Notes: generated by a model from the letters alone, not told the origin. A stretch of DNA of 64,000 nucleotides from Pseudodesulfovibrio hydrargyri (GCF_001874525.1 NZ_LKAQ01000001.1:62001-126000); one strand, 5' to 3'; positions 44,982 through 54,410 are shown, numbered from the stretch's first letter. Numbers and translations are program-made.

Positions 44982-46043
44982 CTACTCCTGCCTCGGCTTG
45001 CGGACCAGTTTGTAGGTCAGGAAGAACTGCCCGGCCAGCACGGTGAGCAGGATGATGCCCTCCATGATCGTCCCGAAGGCCGCCGGGATCTGCAGTTTAA
45101 GCTGCATGTTCTCCACCCCGACCCTGAGCGCGGCCAACAGGAAGGAGGCGAAGGCGATGTTCAGCGGCTCCAACCGGGCCAGCCAGGCGACCACGATGGC
45201 GGTGTAGCCGTAGCCGACCATGAGGGAGGGCTGCAAACGGTTGAGCACGGCCGAGGTCTCCACGCATCCGGCCCAGCCCGCGAACCCGCCGGACAGTCCC
45301 ATGACCAGCAGGACGAGCATGCCGTAGCGGATCTTGGCGTACCGGGCCACGCGCGCGCCCTCGCCGCTGGCCGTCAGCTCGAAGCCGAGCCGGGTGAAAC
45401 GCATGAAGGCCCACAACCCGATGCCCACGACCACGCAGAAGACGATGCCCCAGTGCACGCGGCTGCCCGCGATGCCCGGGATGATCGCCCCTTCGGTAAA
45501 CTCGGGGGTCATGGGGAAGCCGTAGCTCGCCGGGTCCTTCCATACCCCGAAAACCAGAAAATCCAGAAGCAGGATGGCGATGTAGTTGAGCATCAGGGTC
45601 GAGATGATCTCGTTGACCCGCAGCTTCAGCCGGAGCACGGCCGGGATCAGCGCCCAGACGCCGCCCAGGATGAAGGCCATGACGAACATGAGCGGCAGGA
45701 GCACGAATCGGGGCAGTCCGGGGAAGGCCAGGGCCATCCAGGTGGCCCCGATGGCCCCCAGTGCGAACTGACCTTCGGCCCCGATGTTCCATATCTGCAT
45801 GCGGAAGGCCACGGCCACGCCCAGCGAACAGAGGAACAGCGGGATAGCCTTGAGGAGCACGTCCTCAAGCGACCAGACGTTGCCGAAACTCCCCTGCCAG
45901 AGCACGGTCAGGCCGTACAGGGCGTCCTTGCCCTGGCCCTTGAGCAACAGGGCGCTGAGCACGAGGGAAAAGAGCAGGGCGCCCAGGAAAACAACCAGGG
46001 CGCCCCACTTCCAGGGTTCATCTCTTTTTCTGATCTTCAGCAC
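44982..46043 (-). CDS. Nucleoside-type ABC transporter permease (YufP type)
   Basis: 353 residues with about nine membrane segments, BPD_transp_2 family. IWNIGAEGQFALGAIGATWMA and the coupling segment ELTASGEGARVARYAKIRYG mark it. No ATG gives a full-length start; a GTG at 46043 does, and lies 11 bases after the BMP lipoprotein stop. It pairs with the permease at 44061. Confidence 0.88.
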   Translation of the reverse strand: MLKIRKRDEPWKWGALVVFLGALLFSLVLSALLLKGQGKDALYGLTVLWQGSFGNVWSLEDVLLKAIPLFLCSLGVAVAFRMQIWNIGAEGQFALGAIGATWMALAFPGLPRFVLLPLMFVMAFILGGVWALIPAVLRLKLRVNEIISTLMLNYIAILLLDFLVFGVWKDPASYGFPMTPEFTEGAIIPGIAGSRVHWGIVFCVVVGIGLWAFMRFTRLGFELTASGEGARVARYAKIRYGMLVLLVMGLSGGFAGWAGCVETSAVLNRLQPSLMVGYGYTAIVVAWLARLEPLNIAFASFLLAALRVGVENMQLKLQIPAAFGTIMEGIILLTVLAGQFFLTYKLVRKPRQE

Positions 46044-46053
46044 GGTACCCGAT

Positions 46054-47202
46054 CTAGTTGGTGGTGCCGACCACGCCTTCCACGAACCAATCCATGCCGA
46101 GCAGCGCGCCGTCGTCCGGGGTGGTGCCCTCGGCAATGGCCACTTCTCCGGCCTGGTTCTTGACCGGCCCCATGAACACGGTGTCCTTGCCGGCCATGAG
46201 CTCGGCCTTCTTGGCGTTGACCATGGACTTGACGTCGTCCGGGACCATGGAGCCCATGGGCGCAATGTCGACCACGCCGTCCTGCATGGACCACCACATG
46301 GATTGGTCGCCCTTCCATGTGCCGTCGCGAACTTCCTCGACGGTCTTCACATACATGGGGCCCCAATTCCAGATGGCCGAGGTCAGGTTGGCCTTGGGCG
46401 CGAAGGAGGCCATGTCGGAATTGTAGCCGATGGCGTAGGCCCCGGCCTCCTGGGCCGCCTCCTGGGCCGCCGGAGAATCCTGATGCTGGGTGATGACGTC
46501 GCAACCGGCGTCCAGCAGGGACTTGGCGGCGTCCTTTTCCAGCGCCGGGTCATACCAGGTCTTGGTCCAGACCACGTGGACCTTGACGTCCGGGTTCACT
46601 TCGCGCGCGCCGAGGGTGAAGGCGTTGATGCCGCGAATAACCTCGGGGATGGGGAAGGCGGCCACGTAGCCGAGCTTGTTGCTCTTGGTCATGGAGCCGG
46701 CGATCAGGCCGGTCAGGTAACGGGCCTGGTAGATGCGGCCGAAATAATTGCTGACGTTGGGTCCCTTCTTGAAGCCGGAGCAGTGCATGAACTTGGTGTC
46801 AGGAAATTCCTTGGCGACCTTCATGACCGGGTCCATGTAGCCGAAGCTGGTGGCGAAGATGACGTCCATTCCCTCGCGGGCCATGTTCCGCAGCACGCGC
46901 TCTGAGTCCGCGCCCTCGGGCACCGACTCGGCGTACTTGGTGGTGGCGTAAGGCAGGGCGTCCACAGCCTGGCGGCCGAGGTCATGGGCGTAGGAGTAAC
47001 CGGCGTCGCCCACCGGGGAGACGTAGATGAACCCGGTCTTGACGACCTTGGCCTCTCCCGCGGGCGCGGGGGCCTGGGCCTCTTCGGTCTTGGCCGGTTC
47101 CTCGGCCTTTTTCTCCTCCTGCGGGGCTTCACCGCAGGCGAAAAGGGACAGCGCCAGCAGCAAGGCCGCGGGCAGACCAATCAGTTTGAGCAGTTTCTTC
47201 AT
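46054..47202 (-). CDS. BMP-family substrate-binding lipoprotein
   Basis: 382 residues with a lipoprotein signal (LALSLFAC; lipidated Cys near residue 23) and a Glu/Pro/Ala-rich linker. The Bmp domain follows (KTGFIYVSPVGDAGYSYAHD, MDVIFATSFGYMDP). Family members bind purine or pyrimidine nucleosides; Trp and aromatic residues in WNWGPMY fit base stacking. First gene of the four-gene importer operon. The phosphoribosyltransferase gene immediately upstream on the same strand supports purine salvage. Confidence 0.92.
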   Translation of the reverse strand: MKKLLKLIGLPAALLLALSLFACGEAPQEEKKAEEPAKTEEAQAPAPAGEAKVVKTGFIYVSPVGDAGYSYAHDLGRQAVDALPYATTKYAESVPEGADSERVLRNMAREGMDVIFATSFGYMDPVMKVAKEFPDTKFMHCSGFKKGPNVSNYFGRIYQARYLTGLIAGSMTKSNKLGYVAAFPIPEVIRGINAFTLGAREVNPDVKVHVVWTKTWYDPALEKDAAKSLLDAGCDVITQHQDSPAAQEAAQEAGAYAIGYNSDMASFAPKANLTSAIWNWGPMYVKTVEEVRDGTWKGDQSMWWSMQDGVVDIAPMGSMVPDDVKSMVNAKKAELMAGKDTVFMGPVKNQAGEVAIAEGTTPDDGALLGMDWFVEGVVGTTN

Positions 47203-47329
47203 GAAGACCTCTCCGTTAGCGGTTGAATATCAAAAACGCATATCCCAGCTCCCAGTATCGGGCAAGACCCAATTTCGCTGGGGCGACCCCAGTGAGCCGC
47301 AATATAAGGATATGTATTTTGCCCGAAGC

Positions 47330-47812
47330 CTAGTCGGAGACCTGGGCGATAGGTTCCACGAACTGGGAACCGGCGTCCCAGGGGAAGAGTATCCAGGTGT
47401 CCTGGCTGACCTCGGTGATGAAGGTGTCGACCGTGGGCCGACCCGCCGGCTTGGCGTAGACCGTGGCGAAGTGCGCCTTGGGGACCATGTCGCGGGCGAT
47501 CTTGGCTGTCTTGCCCGTGTCCACGAGGTCGTCGATGAGCAGCCAGCCCTCGCCCTCGCAGTCCACGCCCTTGAGGATGTTGGCCTCGCCCTGGTCCTTC
47601 CAATTGTAGGAGGACAGGCAGATGGTGTCGATGAGATGGATGTCCAGTTCTCGGGCAATGATCGCGGCGGGCACCAGTCCGCCCCGGGTGATGGCCAGAA
47701 TGCCCTTCCACGGGCCGCTCTCCACCAGCCGCCAGGACAGGGCTCGGCAGTCACGGTGCAACTGTTCCCAGGAAACCGGAAACATCTTCTGATATCGGCT
47801 CTTGTCAACCAT
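47330..47812 (-). CDS. gpt: Xanthine/guanine phosphoribosyltransferase
   Basis: 160 residues from the ATG at 47812 behind GGAGAAT. The PRPP-binding loop is [13 protein letters not shown], preceded by [16 protein letters not shown] as in E. coli Gpt. It converts xanthine, guanine or hypoxanthine with PRPP to the nucleoside monophosphate. It lies between the lipoamide dehydrogenase-like gene (57 bases) and the BMP importer (127 bases), so import of nucleosides and base salvage are linked. Which base is preferred is not certain. Confidence 0.88.
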   Translation of the reverse strand: MVDKSRYQKMFPVSWEQLHRDCRALSWRLVESGPWKGILAITRGGLVPAAIIARELDIHLIDTICLSSYNWKDQGEANILKGVDCEGEGWLLIDDLVDTGKTAKIARDMVPKAHFATVYAKPAGRPTVDTFITEVSQDTWILFPWDAGSQFVEPIAQVSD

Positions 47813-47869
47813 GGGGAATTCTCCTTGCGGGATGTCGGAACGACGGGCTTCGTACCCGTGTCCGGACAA

Positions 47870-49321
47870 TTAATCAAGGGTGCAGGCCCTGCCTTTGTAA
47901 TCAAAGAGGAAAGAGAGCGTCTTACGGACCTTGGGCGAGAACAGTTTGGCGGACAGGACCCGCCCCGCCACACGCTTGTTGATCTCGGCCAGGGTGGGGT
48001 ACGGCATGACTGTCGAGGCCAGGGCGGACAGCTTCACCCCGCCGCCCAGGGCGGTGGTCCACTGCCCGGCCAGTTCCCCCGCGTGGAGCCCTGCGACCTG
48101 CGCGCCCAGCGGCCTCTCCCGGTGGTCGAGAATCAGCTTGACCTTGCCGTCGATTCCTCCTTCCGCCCGGGCGCGGTCGTTGTCCGCAAAGGACTCCTCG
48201 AAGACCTTGTACTCCACGCCCGCAGCCGCGGCGCGCTTCTCGTTCATGCCCACGCTGGCCAGCTCCGGGTCGGTGTAGGTGCACCAGGGAAGCCGCGTGT
48301 AGTCCGCCTTGCGCGGCAGCCGGAAGACGGCGTTGGACAGGACGATGGATCCTTCGTAGCCGGCGGCGTGGGTAAACAGGTAGCGGCCGAGCACGTCGCC
48401 GCAGGCGAAAATGTGTTTTCGGGTGGTGCGCAGGCGGGCGTCCACCTTGACCCCGCGCCCGGCCAGCTCCACCCCGCAGTTCTCAAGCCCCAGTCCGGCC
48501 ACGCGCGGCATGCGCCCGGCGGCCACGAGCAGCTTTTCGGCCCGGACCGTGTGCGGCCTGCCGTTGCGGGTGAAGACGACCTCCACCTCACCGTTGATCC
48601 GGCGCACCCCGGAGGTGGCCGCGCACAGCTCCACGGTCACACCCTCGGCCATGAGCGCGCCCCGGACCACCTCGGCCATGTCCTCGTCCTCCACCGGAAG
48701 CAGCTGGCAGTTGCGCTGCACGACGGTCACCCTGGTCCCGAGCCGAGCGAAGGCCTGGGCCATCTCGCAACCGATGGGCCCGCCGCCGATGACGGCCAGG
48801 GAGCCGGGCAGCCTGTCCAGGCTGAAGAGGTCCTCGTTGGTCAGGTAGTCCACGCCGTCAAGCCCGTCGATGGGCGGCGCGGCCGGAGCCGAGCCCGTGG
48901 CCAGGACCCAAAATCGGGCGGACAGCCGTTTCCCCGAGCAGTCAACCACGTGATCGTCCTCGAAGCGCGCCTCTCCGAACAGGACCTTGACGCCCAGCCC
49001 GCAGAACCGCTCCTCGGAATCATGCTTCTGGATCGCGGCGATAACCTCCCGGATGCGGCCGTTGACCGAGAGCATGTCCACGGGCGGCAGGTCCACCTCG
49101 GGCAGGCCGTAGCGGGTTGCGCGGCGCATGTCGTGATAGACCGCCGCCGTGCGGATGAGGGTCTTGCTCGGCACGCAGCCGGTATGCAGGCAGTCCCCGC
49201 CGAGACTGGGCCCGCGCTCGATGAGCACGGTCTTCACCCCGAGCTGGGCGGCCCCGGAGGCCACGGTCAGCCCGGCAGCACCGCCGCCGATGACGCCGAT
49301 GTCATAGTCGTATTCAGCCAT
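47870..49321 (-). CDS. Dihydrolipoamide dehydrogenase-like flavoprotein
   Basis: 483 residues, class I pyridine nucleotide-disulfide oxidoreductase. The redox cysteines are in GGDCLHTGCVPSK near residues 42-54, FAD binds at GVIGGGAAGLTVASGA, NAD at AVIGGGPIGCEMAQAF, and the dimer domain has the HAGELAGQW motif instead of the usual His-Pro. No 2-oxoacid dehydrogenase genes are near. It overlaps the TVP38 gene by 8 bases, a pairing found in many proteobacteria where the two may act in thiol or mercuric-type reduction; it lacks a MerA-type C-terminal Cys pair. Its natural substrate is unknown. Confidence 0.85.
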   Translation of the reverse strand: MAEYDYDIGVIGGGAAGLTVASGAAQLGVKTVLIERGPSLGGDCLHTGCVPSKTLIRTAAVYHDMRRATRYGLPEVDLPPVDMLSVNGRIREVIAAIQKHDSEERFCGLGVKVLFGEARFEDDHVVDCSGKRLSARFWVLATGSAPAAPPIDGLDGVDYLTNEDLFSLDRLPGSLAVIGGGPIGCEMAQAFARLGTRVTVVQRNCQLLPVEDEDMAEVVRGALMAEGVTVELCAATSGVRRINGEVEVVFTRNGRPHTVRAEKLLVAAGRMPRVAGLGLENCGVELAGRGVKVDARLRTTRKHIFACGDVLGRYLFTHAAGYEGSIVLSNAVFRLPRKADYTRLPWCTYTDPELASVGMNEKRAAAAGVEYKVFEESFADNDRARAEGGIDGKVKLILDHRERPLGAQVAGLHAGELAGQWTTALGGGVKLSALASTVMPYPTLAEINKRVAGRVLSAKLFSPKVRKTLSFLFDYKGRACTLD

Positions 49322-50009
49322 TGTTCCTCCGCTTCCGGTACCAGCCGAGCGCCTTCTTCACCGCCAGGGGAAAGAGCCCCAGCACGGCGAAGGACAGGAT
49401 CAGGCTCGGCGAGAGCAGCCCGGACAGGGAGTCGAGCCGTCCGAGTTCCTTGCCCGCGTTGACGTAAACCGCCGTGCCCGGCAGCATGCCCACCTGGGAG
49501 ACCCAGGCGTAGGTGAACAGACGCATGGGCGTCAGGCCCATGAGCGCGTTGATCACGAAAAAGGGGAAAATCGGAATGAGCCGCAGGGTAAACAGATAAA
49601 ACGGCCCTTCCTCCTCCACGCCCCGGTCGATACGCGCGAGCTTGTCGCCGAACCGGCGACGGACCGAGTCGCGCAGCACGTAGCGCGACAGCAGGAAGGC
49701 CAGGCACGCCCCCAGGGTGCTGGCCACCGAGACCACGGCCAGGCCGACCCACAACCCGAAGAGTCCTCCGCCCGCCAGGGTCACCACGGTGGCCGCGGGC
49801 AGCCCCAGGGCGGCCACGGCCACATATATGAGGAAATACGCGCCGAGCACCAGGAAGGTGTGCGCCTCATAGAGGTTCTGAAACTGTTCGCGGGACTGCT
49901 TGAGGTAGTCCAGGGAGAAAAAACGGCCGAGATCGAACAGGAAATAGGCGGCCACCAGCCCGGCCAGACAGGCCGCGACAAGGATCTTCCTGGCCGCCCC
50001 CCGGCTCAT
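49314..50009 (-). CDS. TVP38/TMEM64 (DedA-related) membrane protein
   Basis: 231 residues with about six membrane segments. SNARE-associated/DedA-type motifs: GLPAATVVTLAGGGLFG and FYLFTLRLIPIFPFFVINAL. DedA-superfamily proteins include lipid scramblases or flippases; the role of this one is not known. The ATG overlaps the glucokinase stop (ATGA) and its end overlaps the next flavoprotein gene, so three genes are translationally coupled. Confidence 0.85.
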   Translation of the reverse strand: MSRGAARKILVAACLAGLVAAYFLFDLGRFFSLDYLKQSREQFQNLYEAHTFLVLGAYFLIYVAVAALGLPAATVVTLAGGGLFGLWVGLAVVSVASTLGACLAFLLSRYVLRDSVRRRFGDKLARIDRGVEEEGPFYLFTLRLIPIFPFFVINALMGLTPMRLFTYAWVSQVGMLPGTAVYVNAGKELGRLDSLSGLLSPSLILSFAVLGLFPLAVKKALGWYRKRRNNG

Positions 50010-50968
50010 GCGCCCTCGCCGTTCCCTGCGAGCATCTGCGCACCGTAAAAGGCCGCGCCAAACAGCCCGCTCGCCTGGTTGGCATTGAGCTTGACCGGAA
50101 CGGTGTGCAGGAAATCCCCGTACACGTGCGAGTTGTGGAATTCCTCCAAGAACTCGGGAATCCGCACGAGCATGGGATTCCTGGCCGCCACCCCGCCCGC
50201 GATGAACAGGCCGCCGGTGGTCATCAGCCCGATGGCCCAGTTGCGGCACGCCCTGGCGTAAAAGCGGGCATACCACCGGGCGGTCTCGCTCTCCGGGGTC
50301 AGCCTGGCGGAAACCTCCTTGGGGGTGAGGTCCTCGCCGGTCAGGAAGCGGTGCACGAGCTGGAGCCCCAGCCCGGTGACCACGGAGTCGCCCTCGGGCC
50401 AGTTGCGCCCGCTCTCCGTGCGGTTGAACTCGGCGTATTCGGCCTCCTCCCGGCCGACAAAGGGAAATGCCATGTGTCCGCCCTCGGACGGCAGGGCCGT
50501 CCATCGGGCGCCGGTCTTGAGCAGCGCGGAATAACCGAGCCCGGTCCCGGCCCCGATGACGCCGATGGTCTCGCCCTCCACCGGCTCCCCGGCCTGGATG
50601 ACCAGGGCGTCGTCCACCGCCGAGGTGCGGCAGGCGTAGGCCTGGGCCGAGAAATCGTTGATCAGGCGCACGGCGGGCGTGCCGAAGTCCACCTCGCGCA
50701 GGTCGATGCCCCACGGCGCGTTGGGCAGGTTCGGGCAGGTCACCCCGTGGTACACGGCCCCGGCCGGAGCCAGGACCGCGGCCTCGAACGAGCCCGGCCG
50801 CACCGGAAAATCGCTGTCCCAGAGCTGTTCGACCAGCTCCGGGAAGGTCCGCGCCCCGTGGGTTTCGAGCCAGACGGAATCCAGCATCTCGAGCCCGCCG
50901 CCCCGCGCCTCGAACAAGGCGAACCGACTGTTGGTGCCGCCGATGTCGGCGGCCAGAATCTTGGCCAT
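50006..50968 (-). CDS. glk: Glucokinase
   Basis: 320 residues, E. coli Glk type. ATP-binding phosphate loop ADIGGTNSRFALFE at the N-terminus; glucose and catalytic Asp region in RLINDFSAQAYA; second phosphate loop GAGTGLGYS near residue 138; PSEGGHMAF with the glucose-binding Glu and His. It phosphorylates glucose with ATP in the cytoplasm. First of the coupled genes glk, TVP38 and flavoprotein. Confidence 0.93.
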   Translation of the reverse strand: MAKILAADIGGTNSRFALFEARGGGLEMLDSVWLETHGARTFPELVEQLWDSDFPVRPGSFEAAVLAPAGAVYHGVTCPNLPNAPWGIDLREVDFGTPAVRLINDFSAQAYACRTSAVDDALVIQAGEPVEGETIGVIGAGTGLGYSALLKTGARWTALPSEGGHMAFPFVGREEAEYAEFNRTESGRNWPEGDSVVTGLGLQLVHRFLTGEDLTPKEVSARLTPESETARWYARFYARACRNWAIGLMTTGGLFIAGGVAARNPMLVRIPEFLEEFHNSHVYGDFLHTVPVKLNANQASGLFGAAFYGAQMLAGNGEGA

Positions 50969-51011
50969 GCGCCCTTCTCCTCCGTGGAACGCACCCTATC
51001 ACAATCGGGCG

Positions 51012-51038
51012 AAAAAAAAAGGAGCCCGAAGGCCCCTT
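51012..51038 (-). terminator. Terminator of the motA-motB pair
   Basis: On the minus strand GGGGCC TTCG GGCTCC followed by nine T. TTCG is a stable tetraloop. Confidence 0.88.
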
Positions 51039-51075
51039 TCCCAGCTGAATCGACCGCTTCGACGGCCCGTTCCGG

Positions 51076-51963
51076 TCAGGCCGCCTCACTGGCCTTGTCC
51101 AGGCCGCCCTCTCCGGGCTTCTCCAACGAATCCGCCATGTCCGCAAGTTCCACAGGCTGACGCTTGCGCTGCACGTATTTACGGGTGATGCGCCGCAGGG
51201 TCTCGGTCTTGCCTTCGCGCTCGGCCGGGGACAGGAACGAGGCCAGCTTGCGCTCGAGCTTGTAGGAATTCTGCTCCTTGCTGATGGCCACGATGCCTTC
51301 CATGACCAGCTTCTGGTTGAGCAGTTCGGCCCTGGTGGAATAGTTGATGTTTTCAGCAATGGGCGAGAACACCAGATGGGACAGGATCAGCCCGTAGAGA
51401 GTGGAGATGAAGGCCACCGGGATGTTCTTGAGGATCACGGCGGTGTCGTTGATGCCCATGAGCAGGCCAATGAGCCCGATGACCGAACCGGCCACGCCGA
51501 AGGCCGGGGCCGTGCGGGCCAGGGTCTGGAAAAACCGCTCGCTCTGCTGGCGGCGCAGGTTGAAGAAGGCCATCTCCGCGCTCAGGCACTCGCGGATCTC
51601 GTCCTCCTTGTAGTTGTCCACCAGCAGGCACAATCCGCTTTTCAGGAAGGAACCGGTCGCCTTGTTGGCCGAGCGTTCCAGGGAGAGCACGCCGTCCACC
51701 TTGGACTTGACCGACAGATCGAGCAGGGTATTGACGATCTCCTCGGCCGTGGTCCGGCCGTTGGAGTAGACGTTTCTGGCCACGGAAAAGGCGTTTTTGA
51801 CGTGCCCCACCGGGTAGCTGATGAGCATGGCCGCGCTCAGGCCGGAGATGACCACCAGAAAGGCCGCCAGGTTGAAGTACGCCCCGGCCGCTCCGGTGAG
51901 CATGAAGCTGCCCGCGAAAATGGTCAGGCTCAGGCCGATGCCGATGAAATTTTTTCTACCCAT
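51076..51963 (-). CDS. motA: Flagellar motor stator protein MotA
   Basis: 295 residues with four membrane segments. The MotA family pattern is present: GIGLSLTIFAGSFMLTG at the start, a cytoplasmic charged loop (about 70-160), then APAFGVAGSVIGLIGLLMG and STLYGLILSHLVFSPIAE, the helices that line the ion path. It forms the 5:2 stator complex with MotB, which couples H+ or Na+ flow to flagellar rotation. The C-terminal tail after 240 is highly charged. It is adjacent to motB (17-base gap). Stator copies outside flagellar loci are common. Confidence 0.88.
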   Translation of the reverse strand: MGRKNFIGIGLSLTIFAGSFMLTGAAGAYFNLAAFLVVISGLSAAMLISYPVGHVKNAFSVARNVYSNGRTTAEEIVNTLLDLSVKSKVDGVLSLERSANKATGSFLKSGLCLLVDNYKEDEIRECLSAEMAFFNLRRQQSERFFQTLARTAPAFGVAGSVIGLIGLLMGINDTAVILKNIPVAFISTLYGLILSHLVFSPIAENINYSTRAELLNQKLVMEGIVAISKEQNSYKLERKLASFLSPAEREGKTETLRRITRKYVQRKRQPVELADMADSLEKPGEGGLDKASEAA

Positions 51964-51979
51964 GAATGCCTCCGATCGA

Positions 51980-52702
51980 TCAGCTGTTGTTGGAAATGAC
52001 GATTTCTACCCGCCGGTTCAGGGCCTGGTTGGCCGCCGAGGTGTCGGGCAGTTCGGGCTGGTACGCCCCCCGGCCGGTAACCATCAGCCGCTTGGGATCG
52101 ATGCCGATGCGGTTGATGAGCTGGTCGGCCACGCCCGCCGCGCGCTCGGACGACAGGGTGAAGCTCTGCGCCCCCTGCGCCTCGCTCTGGTCCGCGAACC
52201 CGATGACGTGGACCTGCCCCACGCTCAGCCGGACCAGGTCCCCGATCTCGTCGAGGTAGGCCGCGGACTCGGGCTTGAGCTGCCCGGAATTGCCGTCAAA
52301 GAACAGGTCGCCGCGCAGGGTCACGCGCACACGCCCCCTGGCCTCGCGGACCACGGTGATACCGTTGGTCCGGGAACGGTACAGGACCTCGCTCTCGGCC
52401 ACGCGGACCACGTCCTGCGACCCGCCGGTGGCGGTCCGGCTGGCGATCTGCCCGATGAGCCCGATGAGCGGATCGAGCGCGCTGGCCGACTGGGCCTTCT
52501 CCGCAGTCTGCCTGCTGAACAGGACCTTCACGTCCTGCCGCGTGCTGGCGTAGATGAACAGCACGGCGAAGAGCACGAACATGACCATCATCAGGTCGGA
52601 CCACGGCACGGCCCAGTCATTGGCCCCTCGAGCCGGGTCCTCCCCTTCCATCTGGTGAAACGAGGTGAATCCCGAATCCATCTTTGTATCCATCTTCTGC
52701 AT
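51980..52702 (-). CDS. motB: Flagellar motor stator protein MotB, OmpA-like domain
   Basis: 240 residues. A cytoplasmic N-terminus leads to one membrane helix (WSDLMMVMFVLFAVLFIYA) holding the ion-carrying Asp. A periplasmic OmpA-like peptidoglycan-binding domain follows (HVIGFADQSEAQG, LSSERAAGVADQLI, ANQALNRRVEI). It anchors the stator in the cell wall. The start at 52702 has GGGAG. First of the pair, divergent from maf across 204 bases. Confidence 0.88.
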   Translation of the reverse strand: MQKMDTKMDSGFTSFHQMEGEDPARGANDWAVPWSDLMMVMFVLFAVLFIYASTRQDVKVLFSRQTAEKAQSASALDPLIGLIGQIASRTATGGSQDVVRVAESEVLYRSRTNGITVVREARGRVRVTLRGDLFFDGNSGQLKPESAAYLDEIGDLVRLSVGQVHVIGFADQSEAQGAQSFTLSSERAAGVADQLINRIGIDPKRLMVTGRGAYQPELPDTSAANQALNRRVEIVISNNS

Positions 52703-52906
52703 TGTCGCTCCCGCGTTCTCGAACGCACGGCTGCATTCCCGCGCGCACGATATAAAGCAAAAAACCTGCCAGGGTGATAATCGACCGGAATGACCGGAAA
52801 AGTTACGATACATGTCAGTTCGTGAACGGTCTCCCCGACGGGGATGCGGACCCGGCGTCAAGAGTCCGTCGTTGACGCGGGCCGGGATATGGGGAACATT
52901 CCGGGC

Positions 52907-53524
52907 ATGCAAAAAGGCCCCTTCCGCAATCGTTCCCCCCTTGTCCTGGCCTCGGGCTCGCCCCGCAGGCGCGAACTGCTGTCCGACCTCGGCCTGACCT
53001 TCGACGTGCACCCGAGCCCGCTTGAAGAGCCCTTGCCCGGACCGGGCGAGTCGCCCGCCAGCTACGTCCTGCGCATGGCCGAACTCAAAACATTGGACGT
53101 GGCCGCCCGCTTCCGGGGCGCGACGATCATCGGCGCGGACACCGCCGTGGTCCTGGGCGACCGGATCATGGGCAAGCCGAGGTCCAGGCTTGACGCCCTG
53201 GAGATGCTGACCACCCTGTCCGGCGCCACTCACCAGGTGGTCAGCGGATTCTGCGTGGTCCTGCCCGACGGCAAGACCGTGTCCGAGGCCGTGAGCACGG
53301 ACGTGGACATGCGCGTGTCCACCGAGGGCGAGTTGATGAGCTACATCGAAACCGGCGAGCCCATGGACAAGGCCGGGGCCTACGCCATCCAGGGTGTGGG
53401 CACCTTCCTGGTCACGGCCATACGCGGCTCCTACACCAACGTGGTCGGGTTGCCCGTGGCGCGAGTCCTGGAGGTGCTGACCGCCACGGGCTGCGTCGAG
53501 CCCCGGATGCCGTCCGATGGGTAA
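52907..53524 (+). CDS. maf: Maf-family nucleotide pyrophosphatase
   Basis: 205 residues. Maf signature LVLASGSPRRRELLSDLGL at the N-terminus, then GADTAVVLGDRIMGKP and the end GSYTNVVGLPVARVLEVL. Maf proteins hydrolyse non-canonical nucleoside triphosphates (dTTP/UTP or m7GTP groups) and influence septum formation. The ATG at 52907 starts close to the conserved motif; ATG at 52889 is an alternative. Its stop overlaps the start of the next gene by 8 bases. Confidence 0.92.
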   Translation: MQKGPFRNRSPLVLASGSPRRRELLSDLGLTFDVHPSPLEEPLPGPGESPASYVLRMAELKTLDVAARFRGATIIGADTAVVLGDRIMGKPRSRLDALEMLTTLSGATHQVVSGFCVVLPDGKTVSEAVSTDVDMRVSTEGELMSYIETGEPMDKAGAYAIQGVGTFLVTAIRGSYTNVVGLPVARVLEVLTATGCVEPRMPSDG

Positions 53525-54410
53525 TCCCCGAGGCGATTCCCCGCTCTTTTCCGTGCTCATGAGCACGTACAATCGGGCCGACAGGCTCCCGCTGGCCATA
53601 CGTTCCATCGTGAAGCAGCAATATCCCCATTGGGAGCTGATCCTGGTCAACGACGGCGGCGAGGATGTCTCACGGATCGCCAACTCATTCCTATCAAAAC
53701 GCATTACCCTGCTGAACTTCGAAGACAACAAGGGGAAATCCGCAGCCATAAACGAGGCGTTCCGCCACGCGAAAGGCGAATTCATCGCCTACCTGGATGA
53801 CGACGACCAGTGGCTGCCCAACCATCTGCGGACGCATTTCGAGCGGTACGATCTGAATCCGGAAGCGATGTTCCACCATTCCGACACGCACCGAATCGTC
53901 CTTGAGCGGGACCGGCGCGGCAACGAGAAAGAGGCCTCGCGAAATCTCCTCTACGACGCACCGGTAGGATTCCGGGACTTCATTGCTCGCAACAGGATCA
54001 CCTGGCTGTCCGTCACGCACAGACGGGAATGCTTCGCCGCGGTGGGCGGCCTGGACGAGCGGCTGCGGATACTGGTGGACTTTGATCTCTGGCGCCGGAT
54101 GGCGGCCCGATACGAATTTCATCACATCCCCGAACACACCGGCGACTATTTCATCCATCGGCAGATCGACGGCCAGATGACGGGACTGGTCAGAAAGGAC
54201 CCGCTCGCCTTCCTCTACGCCAACGCGCTTATCCAGCGCAAAGCCGTGCCCCCCGATCTCGCAAGGCTCCACAGTGAAGAGCTGTCCGCCGCGCGGCAAA
54301 AGGCCTATGTCGACTTCCTGACCGCAAGGGCCGAGGAGTTTCATTCCAGGGGGAATGAGAGACGGCGGAATGCGGCCCTCTCCCTGGCGGCAAAGATCCG
54401 GGGCCGGTAG
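53517..54410 (+). CDS. Family 2 glycosyltransferase
   Basis: 297 residues, GT-A fold. Nucleotide-sugar binding in FSVLMSTYNRADRLPLAIRS, the metal-binding DxD-type motif in YLDDDDQWLP near residue 94, and the acceptor region GGLDERLRILVDFDLWRRM. It transfers a sugar from a nucleotide donor to an unknown acceptor. Its start overlaps maf by 8 bases, so it is probably co-translated. GC content is slightly below neighbours. No other polysaccharide genes are adjacent, so the pathway is unknown. Confidence 0.85.
   Translation: MGNPRGDSPLFSVLMSTYNRADRLPLAIRSIVKQQYPHWELILVNDGGEDVSRIANSFLSKRITLLNFEDNKGKSAAINEAFRHAKGEFIAYLDDDDQWLPNHLRTHFERYDLNPEAMFHHSDTHRIVLERDRRGNEKEASRNLLYDAPVGFRDFIARNRITWLSVTHRRECFAAVGGLDERLRILVDFDLWRRMAARYEFHHIPEHTGDYFIHRQIDGQMTGLVRKDPLAFLYANALIQRKAVPPDLARLHSEELSAARQKAYVDFLTARAEEFHSRGNERRRNAALSLAAKIRGR

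Noticed and set aside
47027-49462. Very long open frame (over 800 codons) on the plus strand, antisense to bmp, gpt and the flavoprotein gene
   Set aside because: It is antisense to three well-supported genes. Its product is rich in His, Gly and Val with no domain, as expected from reading high-GC codons backwards.
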